The notes below the pieces were generated by a model that saw nothing but the letters and a program-made list of their open reading frames with translations, was not told the origin of the DNA and searched no databases. A stretch of DNA of 64,000 bases from Phycisphaerales bacterium. GTDB lineage: Bacteria > Planctomycetota > Phycisphaerae > Phycisphaerales > UBA1924. Shown in pieces: positions 56,480-64,000 of the stretch (position 1 is its first letter; every line of letters starts with the position of its first letter). The DNA is taken from contig JAGQOH010000006.1 of the NCBI GenBank assembly GCA_020427635.1, positions 1 to 64,000 on the forward strand. The letters are read 5' to 3'. The position numbers were made by a program, and so were the translations under genes.

Positions 56480-56803
56480 ATGCTTCACCCGAACACCCGT
56501 CACCGCAGCTGGTCCTCACGCCACGTCGCCCTCAGCGCCCTCTCTTTCTTCTGGGCCACCGCGATGCTCGTCCTAGGCCTCCGCCTCGTCGTCGGTGCCC
56601 CCAATGCCTCCCCAAACCTCCCCCTCGCACTCTTCGGACTCGCACTCGCCATGGCCGCCCTCGCACTCTTCGCCCAGCAGGTCGCAAACCGCCTGTTCCC
56701 AAGACGCTCTCGACGAATCTCCGATACCGTCGAACTGACCACCGGGGCCCTCTTCGTCCTCTGTCTCGCCCTCGCTGTCATTGCCCACATCGCCACATGG
56801 TGA
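56480..56803 (+). CDS. Small three-helix membrane protein
   Basis: A 107-aa protein from ATG 56480 with three hydrophobic segments (about 15-37, 47-72 and 86-106) and a basic Arg-rich loop before the last helix. The stop overlaps the start of the next gene (ATGG...TGA), implying translational coupling. No family is recognised. A membrane-partner role for the downstream secreted protein is possible. Confidence 0.55.
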   Translation: MLHPNTRHRSWSSRHVALSALSFFWATAMLVLGLRLVVGAPNASPNLPLALFGLALAMAALALFAQQVANRLFPRRSRRISDTVELTTGALFVLCLALAVIAHIATW

Positions 56804-59520
56804 CCCGCACACGACTCAACCTGACGCTCCCGATCGCAGCCTGCTTCGCAGCGCTCACCGCCATCGCCGCCGCCGCACCCCTCGACGCCCAACGCGACGA
56901 AATCGCCCCCGCACAGACACCATCAGCAACTGCCGAAGCACCCAACGACCCCACAACGCAACAAATGATCGGCCGCCTCTTCGCCAGGCAAACCCGCGAC
57001 CGCCTCCGCGCGATCTTCGACCCCACCACAGACGACTACCGCCTCACCGCACGCTGTCTCCGCCTCGCCCAACGCGCCGTCGGCGAGGACATCGAACTCC
57101 TCCGACAAGAAATCGAAGCCTGGAGCGCCGCGGGCGCCGCCAAAGAAGCACTCGCCGGCACGCGCGAACTCATTCGACGCGACCCCGCAGACACCGTCGC
57201 ACAACTCCGCTACATCACCTCACAACTCGACAAGCTCCAAACCGTCGACGATCGCCTCGCCGCCGCACAACGCTTCCTCGGCCCCGACGGACGCAAACTC
57301 GACCCGACCGTACGCAGCCGCATTGCTCTCGACGCCGCGCTCCTCGCACGCGAAGCAGGCGAAGAAGAACTCTTCCGCGAACTCCTCCAAACCGCCGCAA
57401 CCCTCGACGTCACCAACAAACAGGCCGCCACGCTCTTTGCCACCTACTACCTCGATCGCCTCGATGACCCGCACGACCGCGTCGACCTGCTCATCAACGT
57501 TGTGCTTGCCGATCCGCTCGACATCAGCGCACTCGAAAACCTCGCACGCGAACTTGTCCGCCTCGGCGCATTCGCAGGCGCCATGCGCTTCTACGACCGC
57601 ATGCGCGACATCCTGCAAACCAGCAACGATGACCTCGGCGCAGAACAGCTCACCGAATATCTCATCTGCAAATGGAACACGGTTGGCCACGCCGCAATGC
57701 TCGACATCATCGCCGACCTCGATCGGACGCGGCTCACGCCATACCTGCGCAACCGACAACTCCAACGACGCGATGACATCGACCCGGGCCCCTTCCTTGA
57801 GCCCATCCACCCACTCGAACTCGAAGAAGTTCGCCTCTGCGCACTCGTTGGTCTCGGCGCACGCGCCGAAGGCGCCGCATTCATCAAACGCCCCGAAGAA
57901 GCCGACGAAATCTTCCAACGACCCTCTGACGCACCAACCACACCGAAAGCAACACTCGTCGCGCTCGATCGCTGCATCCGCTCCATCGATGTCGCACGCA
58001 CCGGCATCGAGAACCCAAAGTTCCGCGAAGAAATCCGCCGCGCCGGACGCGACCCAAACGAGCTCTATGCCGAAGTCAGCCTTCATGGCCTCTGGATTCG
58101 ACTCCTTGTCGGCTGCAGACTCGATGAAGCAGAGCAACAGCTTGGCGATCTCGAACGGGGCTTGCTTGGCGTCAACCTGCAGGACCAAGCGCTCGATCGC
58201 TATCGCGGCTGGCTCGCTGGCCTCAGAGGCGACGCCGATACCGCTCGCGCCAAACTCGAACCGCTCGCCCCAACCGACGACCAGGCGCTCTGGGGGCTAG
58301 CAGTCACCGAAGAACGCGCTGGCTTCCCCCTCATCGCCGCCGAGCGCTTCGCCGAACTTGCAAACCGACGTCCATACTCCGCCCTGGGCACCGCCGCCCG
58401 CGCCCGCGCCGGCGACCTCTATGGACACCCCATCCCGCGCGCACAACTCGCCGAAGAGCTCGACGCAACCGCCCTGCGCGTCGCGCCTTGGTTTGAGCGC
58501 ATGACCGCCGAGCCCCGAACCTTTATGGAGCTCGAACTAAGCGTTGCGCCAAGCATCGCCTCACCACTCGACTTCCCCGAACTCATCGTCAGCTTGCGCA
58601 ACACGAGCCCCGTCCCCTTGGGCATTGGCAGCAATGCGCCGATCAGCAGCCGCGTGCTTCTCACACCACGCCTCATGATCGACACCACCGAAGTACCCAA
58701 TGGCCTGCGCGCCATGCTCATCGCAATGAAAATGAAGGGCGGCGCACGCCTCGATCAAGCAGAAGCACAAACCGCCGACGACCTGCGCCAATTGGGCGCG
58801 CGCCTGCTCGAAGTCGTTGACTTCGATCGCCGCTTGCGCCTCGAACGCAACGAAAGAGTCAGCGCCAAACTCTCCGCGTGCCTAGGCACCGCCGGACGCC
58901 TCATCGCCGATGATGTTGCCAAACGCTCCACCATCGCCTGGCGCGCCACCCAAGGCTTCATGCCTGGCGCCGATGGCTTTGCCGCAGGACCACTGTGCCT
59001 CACCACCCAAAGCGAAAACCTCATCATCACGTCATTGGGAAGCGAACTCACCCACGAGGACGCCCTCGCCATCCTGCAGCAAGACCAACTCTCAGTGCAG
59101 GACATCTTGATCACGTCCTCCAAGCTCAAGCGCATCGCCATCGAGCAAGCCCTCGACGCCGCCACCCAGGCGAATCAGTTCGAGGCCTTACTCCAGGGCG
59201 TCGAACAGGCCCTGCCCAAGCTCGACCGCCTGCAGCGCACGCTCTTCATGCTGCGTCTGGGCGACCTCTCGATCCCACAAATGCGCAACCAGATCGACTT
59301 CGTCGAGCGCGTCATCGACACCATGCGCGAACAGCCCACGTCCATTGGCCTTGCCTACGCCTGTTTCCGCGCGAGTAGCCCTGATGACCGCGCCTTGATC
59401 GATGCATTGGCCAGCGACGATCCGGACGTCGCCGCCATCGCAAAGATCCGCCTTGCACAAATCGCGTCGCAAGCCGAGGGCAAGGCAATCGACACTCCTG
59501 AAACGCCCGTCATCCGCTAG
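56797..59520 (+). CDS. Large secreted helical-repeat (TPR-like) protein
   Basis: The ATG at 56797 gives 907 aa; the open frame reaches much further upstream but is antisense to the 55216 gene there. A signal peptide (LTLPIAACFAALTAIAAAA, cleavage near PLDAQ) is followed by long stretches of helical pairs in the TPR style (LRLAQRAVGEDIELLRQEIE, then AWSAAGAAKEALAGTRELI, and so on). The region about 560-700 is less helical (ELELSVAPSIASPLDFPELI) and may be a separate beta domain. The stop and the convergent purM stop share the palindrome CTAG. A scaffolding role in the periplasm is plausible but unproven. Confidence 0.65.
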   Translation: MVTRTRLNLTLPIAACFAALTAIAAAAPLDAQRDEIAPAQTPSATAEAPNDPTTQQMIGRLFARQTRDRLRAIFDPTTDDYRLTARCLRLAQRAVGEDIELLRQEIEAWSAAGAAKEALAGTRELIRRDPADTVAQLRYITSQLDKLQTVDDRLAAAQRFLGPDGRKLDPTVRSRIALDAALLAREAGEEELFRELLQTAATLDVTNKQAATLFATYYLDRLDDPHDRVDLLINVVLADPLDISALENLARELVRLGAFAGAMRFYDRMRDILQTSNDDLGAEQLTEYLICKWNTVGHAAMLDIIADLDRTRLTPYLRNRQLQRRDDIDPGPFLEPIHPLELEEVRLCALVGLGARAEGAAFIKRPEEADEIFQRPSDAPTTPKATLVALDRCIRSIDVARTGIENPKFREEIRRAGRDPNELYAEVSLHGLWIRLLVGCRLDEAEQQLGDLERGLLGVNLQDQALDRYRGWLAGLRGDADTARAKLEPLAPTDDQALWGLAVTEERAGFPLIAAERFAELANRRPYSALGTAARARAGDLYGHPIPRAQLAEELDATALRVAPWFERMTAEPRTFMELELSVAPSIASPLDFPELIVSLRNTSPVPLGIGSNAPISSRVLLTPRLMIDTTEVPNGLRAMLIAMKMKGGARLDQAEAQTADDLRQLGARLLEVVDFDRRLRLERNERVSAKLSACLGTAGRLIADDVAKRSTIAWRATQGFMPGADGFAAGPLCLTTQSENLIITSLGSELTHEDALAILQQDQLSVQDILITSSKLKRIAIEQALDAATQANQFEALLQGVEQALPKLDRLQRTLFMLRLGDLSIPQMRNQIDFVERVIDTMREQPTSIGLAYACFRASSPDDRALIDALASDDPDVAAIAKIRLAQIASQAEGKAIDTPETPVIR

Positions 59521-60608
59521 GCGCGCCACCGCACAACGCCCGTCCCGCGCTGGATCTCGCCGATCACATGCGCCCGCTCGCCCAATCGCTCGAGCTGCTT
59601 CATCACGCTCGATGCAAACGCCGGACGCACCACAAGGCAATACCCAATCCCCATGTTGAACACGCGATCCATCTCGTCCGCATCAACCTGACCCTGATCC
59701 TGCAAGAACCCAAAAACCGCCGGCGGCGTCCACGCCCCACGATCAATCACCGCATCCACCTCGCCGTGCAATGCCCGATTCAGATTCCCCGGAATCCCGC
59801 CACCAGTGATGTGCGCCATCCCGCTCACCACTTTTTTCACCTTGTACCGACGCAACAGCTTGGCAATCGGCGCCGCATACAACCGCGTTGGTGTCATCAA
59901 CACATCGCCCAAACTGCGCGCCGCGTCCACCTCCGGATACACCCGCCCCAGGTCGAGCCCCGCACTGCGCACAATCGCGCGCACAAGTGAATACCCGTTC
60001 GAATGAATGCCGTCGCTTTCAAGCCCAACCACGACATCGCCTGGCTCAACACGCTCCGTATCAATCGCGCGATCAAGCTCCAATACCCCGACCGCGAATC
60101 CTGCAAGATCAATGTCACCCGGCGCATACAGATCATTCAATTCCGCCGTCTCGCCACCCAGCAGCGCGCATCCACAGGTCTTGCACGCCTGCGCAATGCC
60201 GCGAACAATCCGCTCCAACAACTCGGGCTCCACCTTGTGCGCCGCGATGTAGTCCAAGAACAACAGTGGCTCTGCGCCTTGCACCGCAAGGTCGTTCACA
60301 CTCATCGCCACCAGATCAACACCAAGCGCCTCATACTTGTCCAGTTCGATCCCAAGCTTGATCTTCGTGCCCACACCATCCGTCGTCGCCACCAACACCG
60401 GATGCTCGAAGTTCCGCTTGAAAAGCTGCTCGTTGAAGTCCAACCGAAACAGCCCCGCAAACCCACCCTCATTCGCAATCACCCGCGGCCCGTGCGTACT
60501 CCGCATGTGCCGCTGAATCAGTGACACAAATCGATCGCCTTCACCGATCGACACACCCGACGCGGCATACGTCGCCCCGCCCGCCTTGCTCCCCGTCGAG
60601 TTGCTCAT
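59517..60608 (-). CDS. purM: Phosphoribosylformylglycinamidine cyclo-ligase (AIR synthetase)
   Basis: A 363-aa purine-synthesis enzyme that closes the imidazole ring to give AIR using ATP. PurM signs include YAASGVSIGEGDRFVSLI at the start, the Gly/Asp motif VATTDGVGTKIKLG, the core MSVNDLAVQGAEPLLFLDY and GGETAELNDLY. The conserved DGIHSNGYSLVRAI and HITGGGIPGNLNRAL follow. Length is normal. It is monocistronic. Confidence 0.96.
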   Translation of the reverse strand: MSNSTGSKAGGATYAASGVSIGEGDRFVSLIQRHMRSTHGPRVIANEGGFAGLFRLDFNEQLFKRNFEHPVLVATTDGVGTKIKLGIELDKYEALGVDLVAMSVNDLAVQGAEPLLFLDYIAAHKVEPELLERIVRGIAQACKTCGCALLGGETAELNDLYAPGDIDLAGFAVGVLELDRAIDTERVEPGDVVVGLESDGIHSNGYSLVRAIVRSAGLDLGRVYPEVDAARSLGDVLMTPTRLYAAPIAKLLRRYKVKKVVSGMAHITGGGIPGNLNRALHGEVDAVIDRGAWTPPAVFGFLQDQGQVDADEMDRVFNMGIGYCLVVRPAFASSVMKQLERLGERAHVIGEIQRGTGVVRWRA

Positions 60609-60645
60609 GCCACAAGGCTATCGCACCGCGCACCGCCAAGCGACC

Positions 60646-61515
60646 CTACCGCCCCCTGCGCTGAGCGCCGCCCACGGGATACACCGCATCCAGCGCAAAC
60701 CCCTGCGCTCGCGCGTCCTCCACTGTCACCCGCACCAGCTTCTCCTGCGCATCGCTCCACACCCACACATGCGTCTGACCCTCTTCTTGCAACACCGGCT
60801 CCACCTCCACCCCATACCGCTTGAACAACTCCGTCAGAATCTCATCCTCGCTCCCGCGAATCACATACGCCGCCGTCGGCTTCAACCCAGGCTGATTCGT
60901 CGGGCGCACCCCAAGCAGCCCGTCGCGCGTCGAATTGAACCCCGACACAATCGCCAGATACGCAGTCCCCGGATCGCTCACCGAGATCGTCCAATCCGTC
61001 TCACCACGCTCCACACGCCACAACTCAACATCACGCCCGCGCGTCGACGACCCGCCAGCACGCCACCGCGAGTCAGGCCCGCGCGCAATCACCGTCGTCG
61101 GACGATTGATATCCCCCCACACCCAGTACGCCAACTTCACATCACCCGCGGTGCGCCTGTCCCACCCGTAGTACTTCCCCAGCCACTCCCACAGCCCAAT
61201 GCCCGTATCGAAATACCGCGTCGTCGACAGACTCGCCGGCCGAATCACCCACGCACGCTCCACCGCCACAAACACAAACACCGACAACACAACCACAACC
61301 GCCCACGACAACAGACGCCGCGTCCACTCCTGCCGCTTCGGACACGCACGCATCGTCTTCGGGTCGCTCGGCTCAAAGACGCGCCCACACTCCGGACACA
61401 CCGCCGGGTTCGTCCGCCACGCACCACCCAAATCGTAGTCGCACTGCCGACAAAACAGCCCCTCGACCGGCCACGTCATCGCCTCACCCGCCGGTTGTGC
61501 GCTCTGCTCTTCCAA
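60646..61515 (-). CDS. Membrane protein with N-terminal planctomycete-type zinc ribbon
   Basis: A 289-aa protein. The N-terminal zinc ribbon FCRQCDYDLGG...CPECG has Cys22, 25, 40 and 43; a start at Met13 would keep it. One membrane helix (about 68-87) is followed by an extracytoplasmic domain of about 200 residues with many Trp/Tyr, unlike known families. The C-terminal 70 residues are alpha/beta-like (EDEILTELFKRYGVEVEPVL). The cytoplasmic ribbon plus external domain suggests a sensor or assembly factor; that is inference. Confidence 0.65.
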   Translation of the reverse strand: MEEQSAQPAGEAMTWPVEGLFCRQCDYDLGGAWRTNPAVCPECGRVFEPSDPKTMRACPKRQEWTRRLLSWAVVVVLSVFVFVAVERAWVIRPASLSTTRYFDTGIGLWEWLGKYYGWDRRTAGDVKLAYWVWGDINRPTTVIARGPDSRWRAGGSSTRGRDVELWRVERGETDWTISVSDPGTAYLAIVSGFNSTRDGLLGVRPTNQPGLKPTAAYVIRGSEDEILTELFKRYGVEVEPVLQEEGQTHVWVWSDAQEKLVRVTVEDARAQGFALDAVYPVGGAQRRGR

Positions 61516-61571
61516 CCGCCCTCCAAACCAATCAACGCCCCAATGCCGCCAAACCTCTATCCTCTGCCCCC

Positions 61572-62003
61572 ATGCACTTCTGCCTCGTCGATCGTGTCCT
61601 CGAACACACGCCCGGACGCATCGTCACACTCAAAAACGTCTCCGCCGCCGAGGAATACCTCCAAGACCACTTCCCAACATTCCCTGTCCTGCCCGGGGTA
61701 TTCATGCTCGAAGCCTGCGTGCAAGCCGCCCGCACACTCATCGATCTCGACGCCCAAGCAGCAAGCCAACCCATCCCCCCCCGATACGTCCTCGCCGCCG
61801 CCAAGGCCCTCAAATATGGCAACTTTGTCGCCCCAGGCCACGCCCTCCGCATCGAAATCACCGCCGCGGGCGACCCCCACGCCCCCGAACGCGCCTTCAA
61901 GGCACTCGGCACCCTGATCAACCCTGCCGACCCCAACGCCGACACCCCCACCTGCGTCTCGGGTCGCCTCACCCTTCGGCCGCTGCGCATCCCCCCCTCC
62001 TAA
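61572..62003 (+). CDS. FabZ-like 3-hydroxyacyl-ACP dehydratase (first of pair)
   Basis: A 143-aa hotdog-fold protein from ATG 61572. The active-site motif DHFPTFPVLPGVFMLEACVQ contains His33 and Glu47 in FabZ positions. The first residues (FCLVDRVLEHTPGRIVTLKN) also fit FabZ/FabA relatives. It would dehydrate an acyl-ACP intermediate. Next in line on the same strand are an ACP (53 nt later) and a second dehydratase, forming a three-gene cassette. The separate role of two dehydratases is not clear. Confidence 0.8.
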   Translation: MHFCLVDRVLEHTPGRIVTLKNVSAAEEYLQDHFPTFPVLPGVFMLEACVQAARTLIDLDAQAASQPIPPRYVLAAAKALKYGNFVAPGHALRIEITAAGDPHAPERAFKALGTLINPADPNADTPTCVSGRLTLRPLRIPPS

Positions 62004-62055
62004 CTTGGCCTCCACCCCACGCCACGCCCGCCCGCCAATCGGCAATAATGCCTCC

Positions 62056-62448
62056 ATGAACCGCGACGAAATCTTCTCCAAGATCCAAGAGGTCCTCGTC
62101 GACGCCCTGGGTGTCGATGACGACGAGGTCACCCCCGAAGCCGTCCTCACCGCCGACCTCGGGGCCGAGTCCATCGACTTCCTCGACATCTCCTTCAAAC
62201 TCGAACAGGCCTTCGGCTTCAAGATCGCACAAGGCGAACTCTTCCCCGACAACGCCGCGCAAAACCCCGACTACGTCAAAGACGGCCTCGTCACCGACAA
62301 AGGCCTCGCCGAACTCAAAGACAAAATGCCACACGTCGACTTCGCCGGCTTCGAAGCAGACCCCCAACTCTCCAAGATCGGCAAGCTCTTCACCGTCAAC
62401 GCCCTCGTCAGCTTCGTCGAAAACAAGCTGCAAACCGCCAACGCGTAA
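62056..62448 (+). CDS. Acyl carrier protein with internal insertion
   Basis: A 130-aa protein from ATG 62056. The N-terminal half is a normal ACP: IFSKIQEVLVDALGV, then the phosphopantetheine site DLGAESIDFLD with Ser39. The usual third and fourth helices (VNALVSFVENKL) occur only at about 114-125. The stretch between (about 62-110) is an insertion of nearly 50 residues compared with a standard 80-aa ACP. A specialised ACP for its flanking dehydratases is likely. Confidence 0.85.
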   Translation: MNRDEIFSKIQEVLVDALGVDDDEVTPEAVLTADLGAESIDFLDISFKLEQAFGFKIAQGELFPDNAAQNPDYVKDGLVTDKGLAELKDKMPHVDFAGFEADPQLSKIGKLFTVNALVSFVENKLQTANA

Positions 62449-62459
62449 GGAACTCAACC

Positions 62460-62981
62460 TTGCGCTGGATGTGGATCGATCGCGTCGTCGAACTCGAGCG
62501 CGGCAAACGCCTCGTCGCCATCAAAAACATCTCACTCTCAGAAGAACACCTCCACGATCACTTCGCCGCCGACGCCGCGCGCAACCTCCCCGCAACACCC
62601 GTCATGCCCTTCTCCCTCGTCATCGAAGGCATGGCCCAAACCGCCGGCATCCTCGTGGGCCACGCCAACGACTTCGCTGAAAAAGTCATCCTCGCCAAGA
62701 TCGGAAACGCATCCATCGACCGCGAACCGCTCCCAGGCCACACCCTGCGCTACACCGCCGAAATCGTGCAGCTCGACGCCGCCGGCGCCGCCACCAAAGG
62801 CGTGATCGACCTCTTCGACCACGCCGACCCCACCGCCTCATGGCAACGCGTCGGCTCCATCGACCTCATGTTCTCCCACATCGACGCCAATCGCTCCGGC
62901 CACACCTTCCCCGAACACAACTTCGTCTTTGGCGACGCCTTCAAAACCCTCCTCCGCACCTCGGGCGTCCCCGTCGCCTAA
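62460..62981 (+). CDS. FabZ/FabA-like 3-hydroxyacyl-ACP dehydratase (second of pair)
   Basis: A 173-aa hotdog-fold protein. The TTG start at 62460 has AAGGA eight bases upstream; an ATG at 62469 is the alternative. The motif DHFAADAARNLPATPVMPFS contains His34 and an insertion relative to the classical HFPxxPVMPG, and Glu56 lies in IEGMAQTAG. It starts 11 nt after the ACP gene. Together the three genes resemble fragments of fatty-acid or specialised lipid clusters, but no ketosynthase follows. Confidence 0.8.
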   Translation: MRWMWIDRVVELERGKRLVAIKNISLSEEHLHDHFAADAARNLPATPVMPFSLVIEGMAQTAGILVGHANDFAEKVILAKIGNASIDREPLPGHTLRYTAEIVQLDAAGAATKGVIDLFDHADPTASWQRVGSIDLMFSHIDANRSGHTFPEHNFVFGDAFKTLLRTSGVPVA

Positions 62982-63022
62982 CCCAGCGCACCTACCACAC
63001 ACACGGCAAGGCTCCTAACCCC

Positions 63023-63049
63023 GCTAGCCCCGACCGCAAGGGAGGGGGT
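63023..63049 (+). repeat. 27-bp direct repeat, copy 1
   Basis: Starts GCTAGCCCCGACCGCAAGGG and ends GAGGGGGT. It is identical to the copy at 63383-63409 and followed by TGGCGCTTCGCCGGGTGAGG. The two copies flank a disrupted zinc-ribbon gene. Confidence 0.9.
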
Positions 63050-63075
63050 GGCGCTTCGCCGGGTGAGGGGTGCTT

Positions 63076-63352
63076 TCAGGTCCCACACTCCGGACACACC
63101 ACATCTTCTCCAAGCCCCGTCCTGTCATATCCACACTTGCCGCAGCGCCCTCGCGCCCGTCGACGCGCGGCCCGCGCGGGCGGATAGAGAACATTGAAAA
63201 GCACAATCCCAATCAACCACGCGGAACCAAACACCCCACTGTCTGCAAGCAAGCCGCGCCAAACTCGTCGCCACACCAAGCACCGCGCACACCACAACCA
63301 ACGCAACGCGCTTCGTCGTGATGAATCGCCGAATGCGGCTCACGCGAGGCAT
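63076..63352 (-). pseudogene. Frameshifted small zinc-ribbon membrane protein
   Basis: From ATG 63352 (GGAGAAGG just upstream) one frame reads MPRVSRIRRFITTKR then a helix (VALVVVCAVLGVATSLA). After about residue 33 the sense continues in the +1 frame as LLADSGVFGSAWLIGIVLFN, a second helix, then CGKCGYDRTGLGEDVVCPEC and the TGA at 63076. Neither frame alone makes a sensible protein, but joined they give two helices and a planctomycete-type zinc ribbon. The span of 277 nt is not a multiple of three. A real mutation, programmed shifting or a sequencing error near 63260 could explain it. Confidence 0.6.
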
Positions 63353-63382
63353 CCTTCTCCGGGTGCCCGGCTGCAACACCTG

Positions 63383-63409
63383 GCTAGCCCCGACCGCAAG
63401 GGAGGGGGT
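63383..63409 (+). repeat. 27-bp direct repeat, copy 2
   Basis: Identical to 63023-63049 over 27 bases with different flanks. It is followed 15 bases later by CCCTCTGCGCCTCTGCGGTG, a motif that I recall as common in bacterial intergenic sequence. The region 63353-63446 otherwise shows no gene. Confidence 0.9.
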
Positions 63410-63446
63410 TTCTTCTCTGTGCCCTCTGCGCCTCTGCGGTGAATCT

Positions 63447-63770
63447 TCATCCCCACGCCGCAAGCTGCCCAAGCGCCACACCCACAGGCAACACACTGAT
63501 CGCCACCGCCGCGCGCGACAACGACTTCCCCGCCATCTGCTTGCGCCGCCCCACCAGCTCACACGCCACGAGCACGAAACCCACCGTACAGAATTTGTAG
63601 AACGTGATCCCCTTGGGCCCGCCGTGTTCGATCACCCACGCCGCGATCCCGTTCAACTCCTCGCCGCCCATGCACAGGATCGTCCAGGTGAGAAGCACAT
63701 CCAGTGCTGCAAGCAGCACATAGGACCCATAGGCCCTCGGAAACAGGACCGGTTCGCGGAAAGTCCGCAT
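63447..63770 (-). CDS. Small membrane protein, DUF5658-like
   Basis: A 107-aa protein with three predicted helices. The pattern LAALDVLLTWTILCMGGEEL followed by NGIAAWVIEHGG and a FYKFCTVGFVLVACELVGRR helix resembles the DUF5658 family of small membrane proteins (Asp in the first helix, Glu/Asn between helices). Function is unknown. It starts 24 nt from the end of aroE on the same strand, so it may be co-transcribed. Confidence 0.65.
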   Translation of the reverse strand: MRTFREPVLFPRAYGSYVLLAALDVLLTWTILCMGGEELNGIAAWVIEHGGPKGITFYKFCTVGFVLVACELVGRRKQMAGKSLSRAAVAISVLPVGVALGQLAAWG

Positions 63771-63793
63771 GCCGTCAAGGGTTTTCGCATATC

Positions 63794-64000
63794 TCAGCCC
63801 AAGGTTGCAAGAGCCTCGTGTGTGATCCGGGCGAAGAAATCACTCGATGGCGCCCCCGCCCCCACCCAGGCCCGACTTTGGGCCGCCGCCTGGGCCGCAA
63901 AAAGGGCCGCCCCATCAATCACACCCCAACCGGCCTCGCGCGCCGCCGCCACCAAGGGCGTTGCCAAAGGCCGGTACACCGTGTCGAACACCACGGACTT
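63794..64000 (-). CDS. aroE: Shikimate dehydrogenase, C-terminal part
   Basis: Only the C-terminal 68 residues lie in the window; the gene continues past 64000. The segment KSVVFDTVYRPLATPLVAAA, the conserved IDGAALFAAQAAAQSRAW and the final helix are typical of the end of AroE, which reduces 3-dehydroshikimate to shikimate with NADPH in aromatic amino acid synthesis. Confidence 0.88.
   Translation of the reverse strand, partial: KSVVFDTVYRPLATPLVAAAREAGWGVIDGAALFAAQAAAQSRAWVGAGAPSSDFFARITHEALATLG

Noticed and set aside
55615-56796. The upstream extension of the large helical protein
   Set aside because: It is antisense to the 55216 gene and in another frame to the small membrane gene; the ATG at 56797 with a signal peptide explains the real start.
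60586-61917. A 443-codon plus-strand open frame across the zinc-ribbon gene and the FabZ-like gene
   Set aside because: It is Pro/Arg/Thr-rich and overlaps two genes with recognised motifs in other frames.

Overview
The window reads as a high-GC chromosomal segment of a planctomycete, most likely of the Phycisphaerae. The clues are several secreted proteins ending in EF-hand 'dockerin-like' modules with a C-terminal Gly-Cys flavour, recurrent Cys-x-x-Cys-Gly-Tyr-Asp zinc-ribbon membrane proteins, a type II secretion cluster beside a type IV pilus cluster, and signal-like extensions on ATP synthase subunits. No rRNA, CRISPR array, prophage or insertion sequence was seen. There is one tRNA (Ala-UGC).

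Layout. 1-57 is the 3' end of a GspE/PilB-type ATPase gene. 65-12151 (minus) is one compact type II secretion operon, mostly with overlapping starts and stops: a secreted dockerin protein first, then gspH, G, E, F, D, I, J, K, L, M and a GspC-like gene. A strong terminator (12249-12289) separates it from a very large acidic surface protein gene (12319-16383) and a single-domain LuxR-type regulator. 17495-24309 (plus) is a type IV pilus operon: pilT, pilC, two minor pilins and a giant PilX-like protein with calcium-binding-type loops. Then come gnd, tRNA-Ala, and a four-lipoprotein operon (two LpoB-like, one COG3014-like, one YcfL-like).

29437-43880 holds a pentaheme cytochrome fused to a dockerin, an ftsK with two extreme acidic tracts, a UbiA-like gene, an NDP-sugar epimerase and four consecutive secreted dockerin proteins, one of which looks like two such proteins fused. 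44017-49199 (minus) is an ATP synthase operon atpZ-I-B-E-F-H-A that stops at a clear terminator after atpA; atpG, atpD and atpC are not in this window. 49234-56310 contains envelope and transport genes: a zinc-ribbon membrane protein, a DUF368/PopT-type undecaprenyl-phosphate translocase overlapping a PagL-like gene, SlyX-like, and OppB/OppA without OppC/D/F. 56480-64000 has a large helical-repeat protein, purM, another zinc-ribbon protein, a dehydratase-ACP-dehydratase cassette whose ACP carries a long insertion, a frameshifted zinc-ribbon gene flanked by exact 27-bp direct repeats, a DUF5658-like gene and the 3' part of aroE.

Themes: most of the window concerns the cell envelope and export. 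The T2SS, the pilus and the six dockerin-terminated proteins are the best candidates for a linked secretion and surface-display scheme, although that link is inferred from proximity and shared architecture only. Many start codons were moved from the longest possible frame to an internal ATG/GTG/TTG with a Shine-Dalgarno sequence and a signal peptide; these choices are given per gene.
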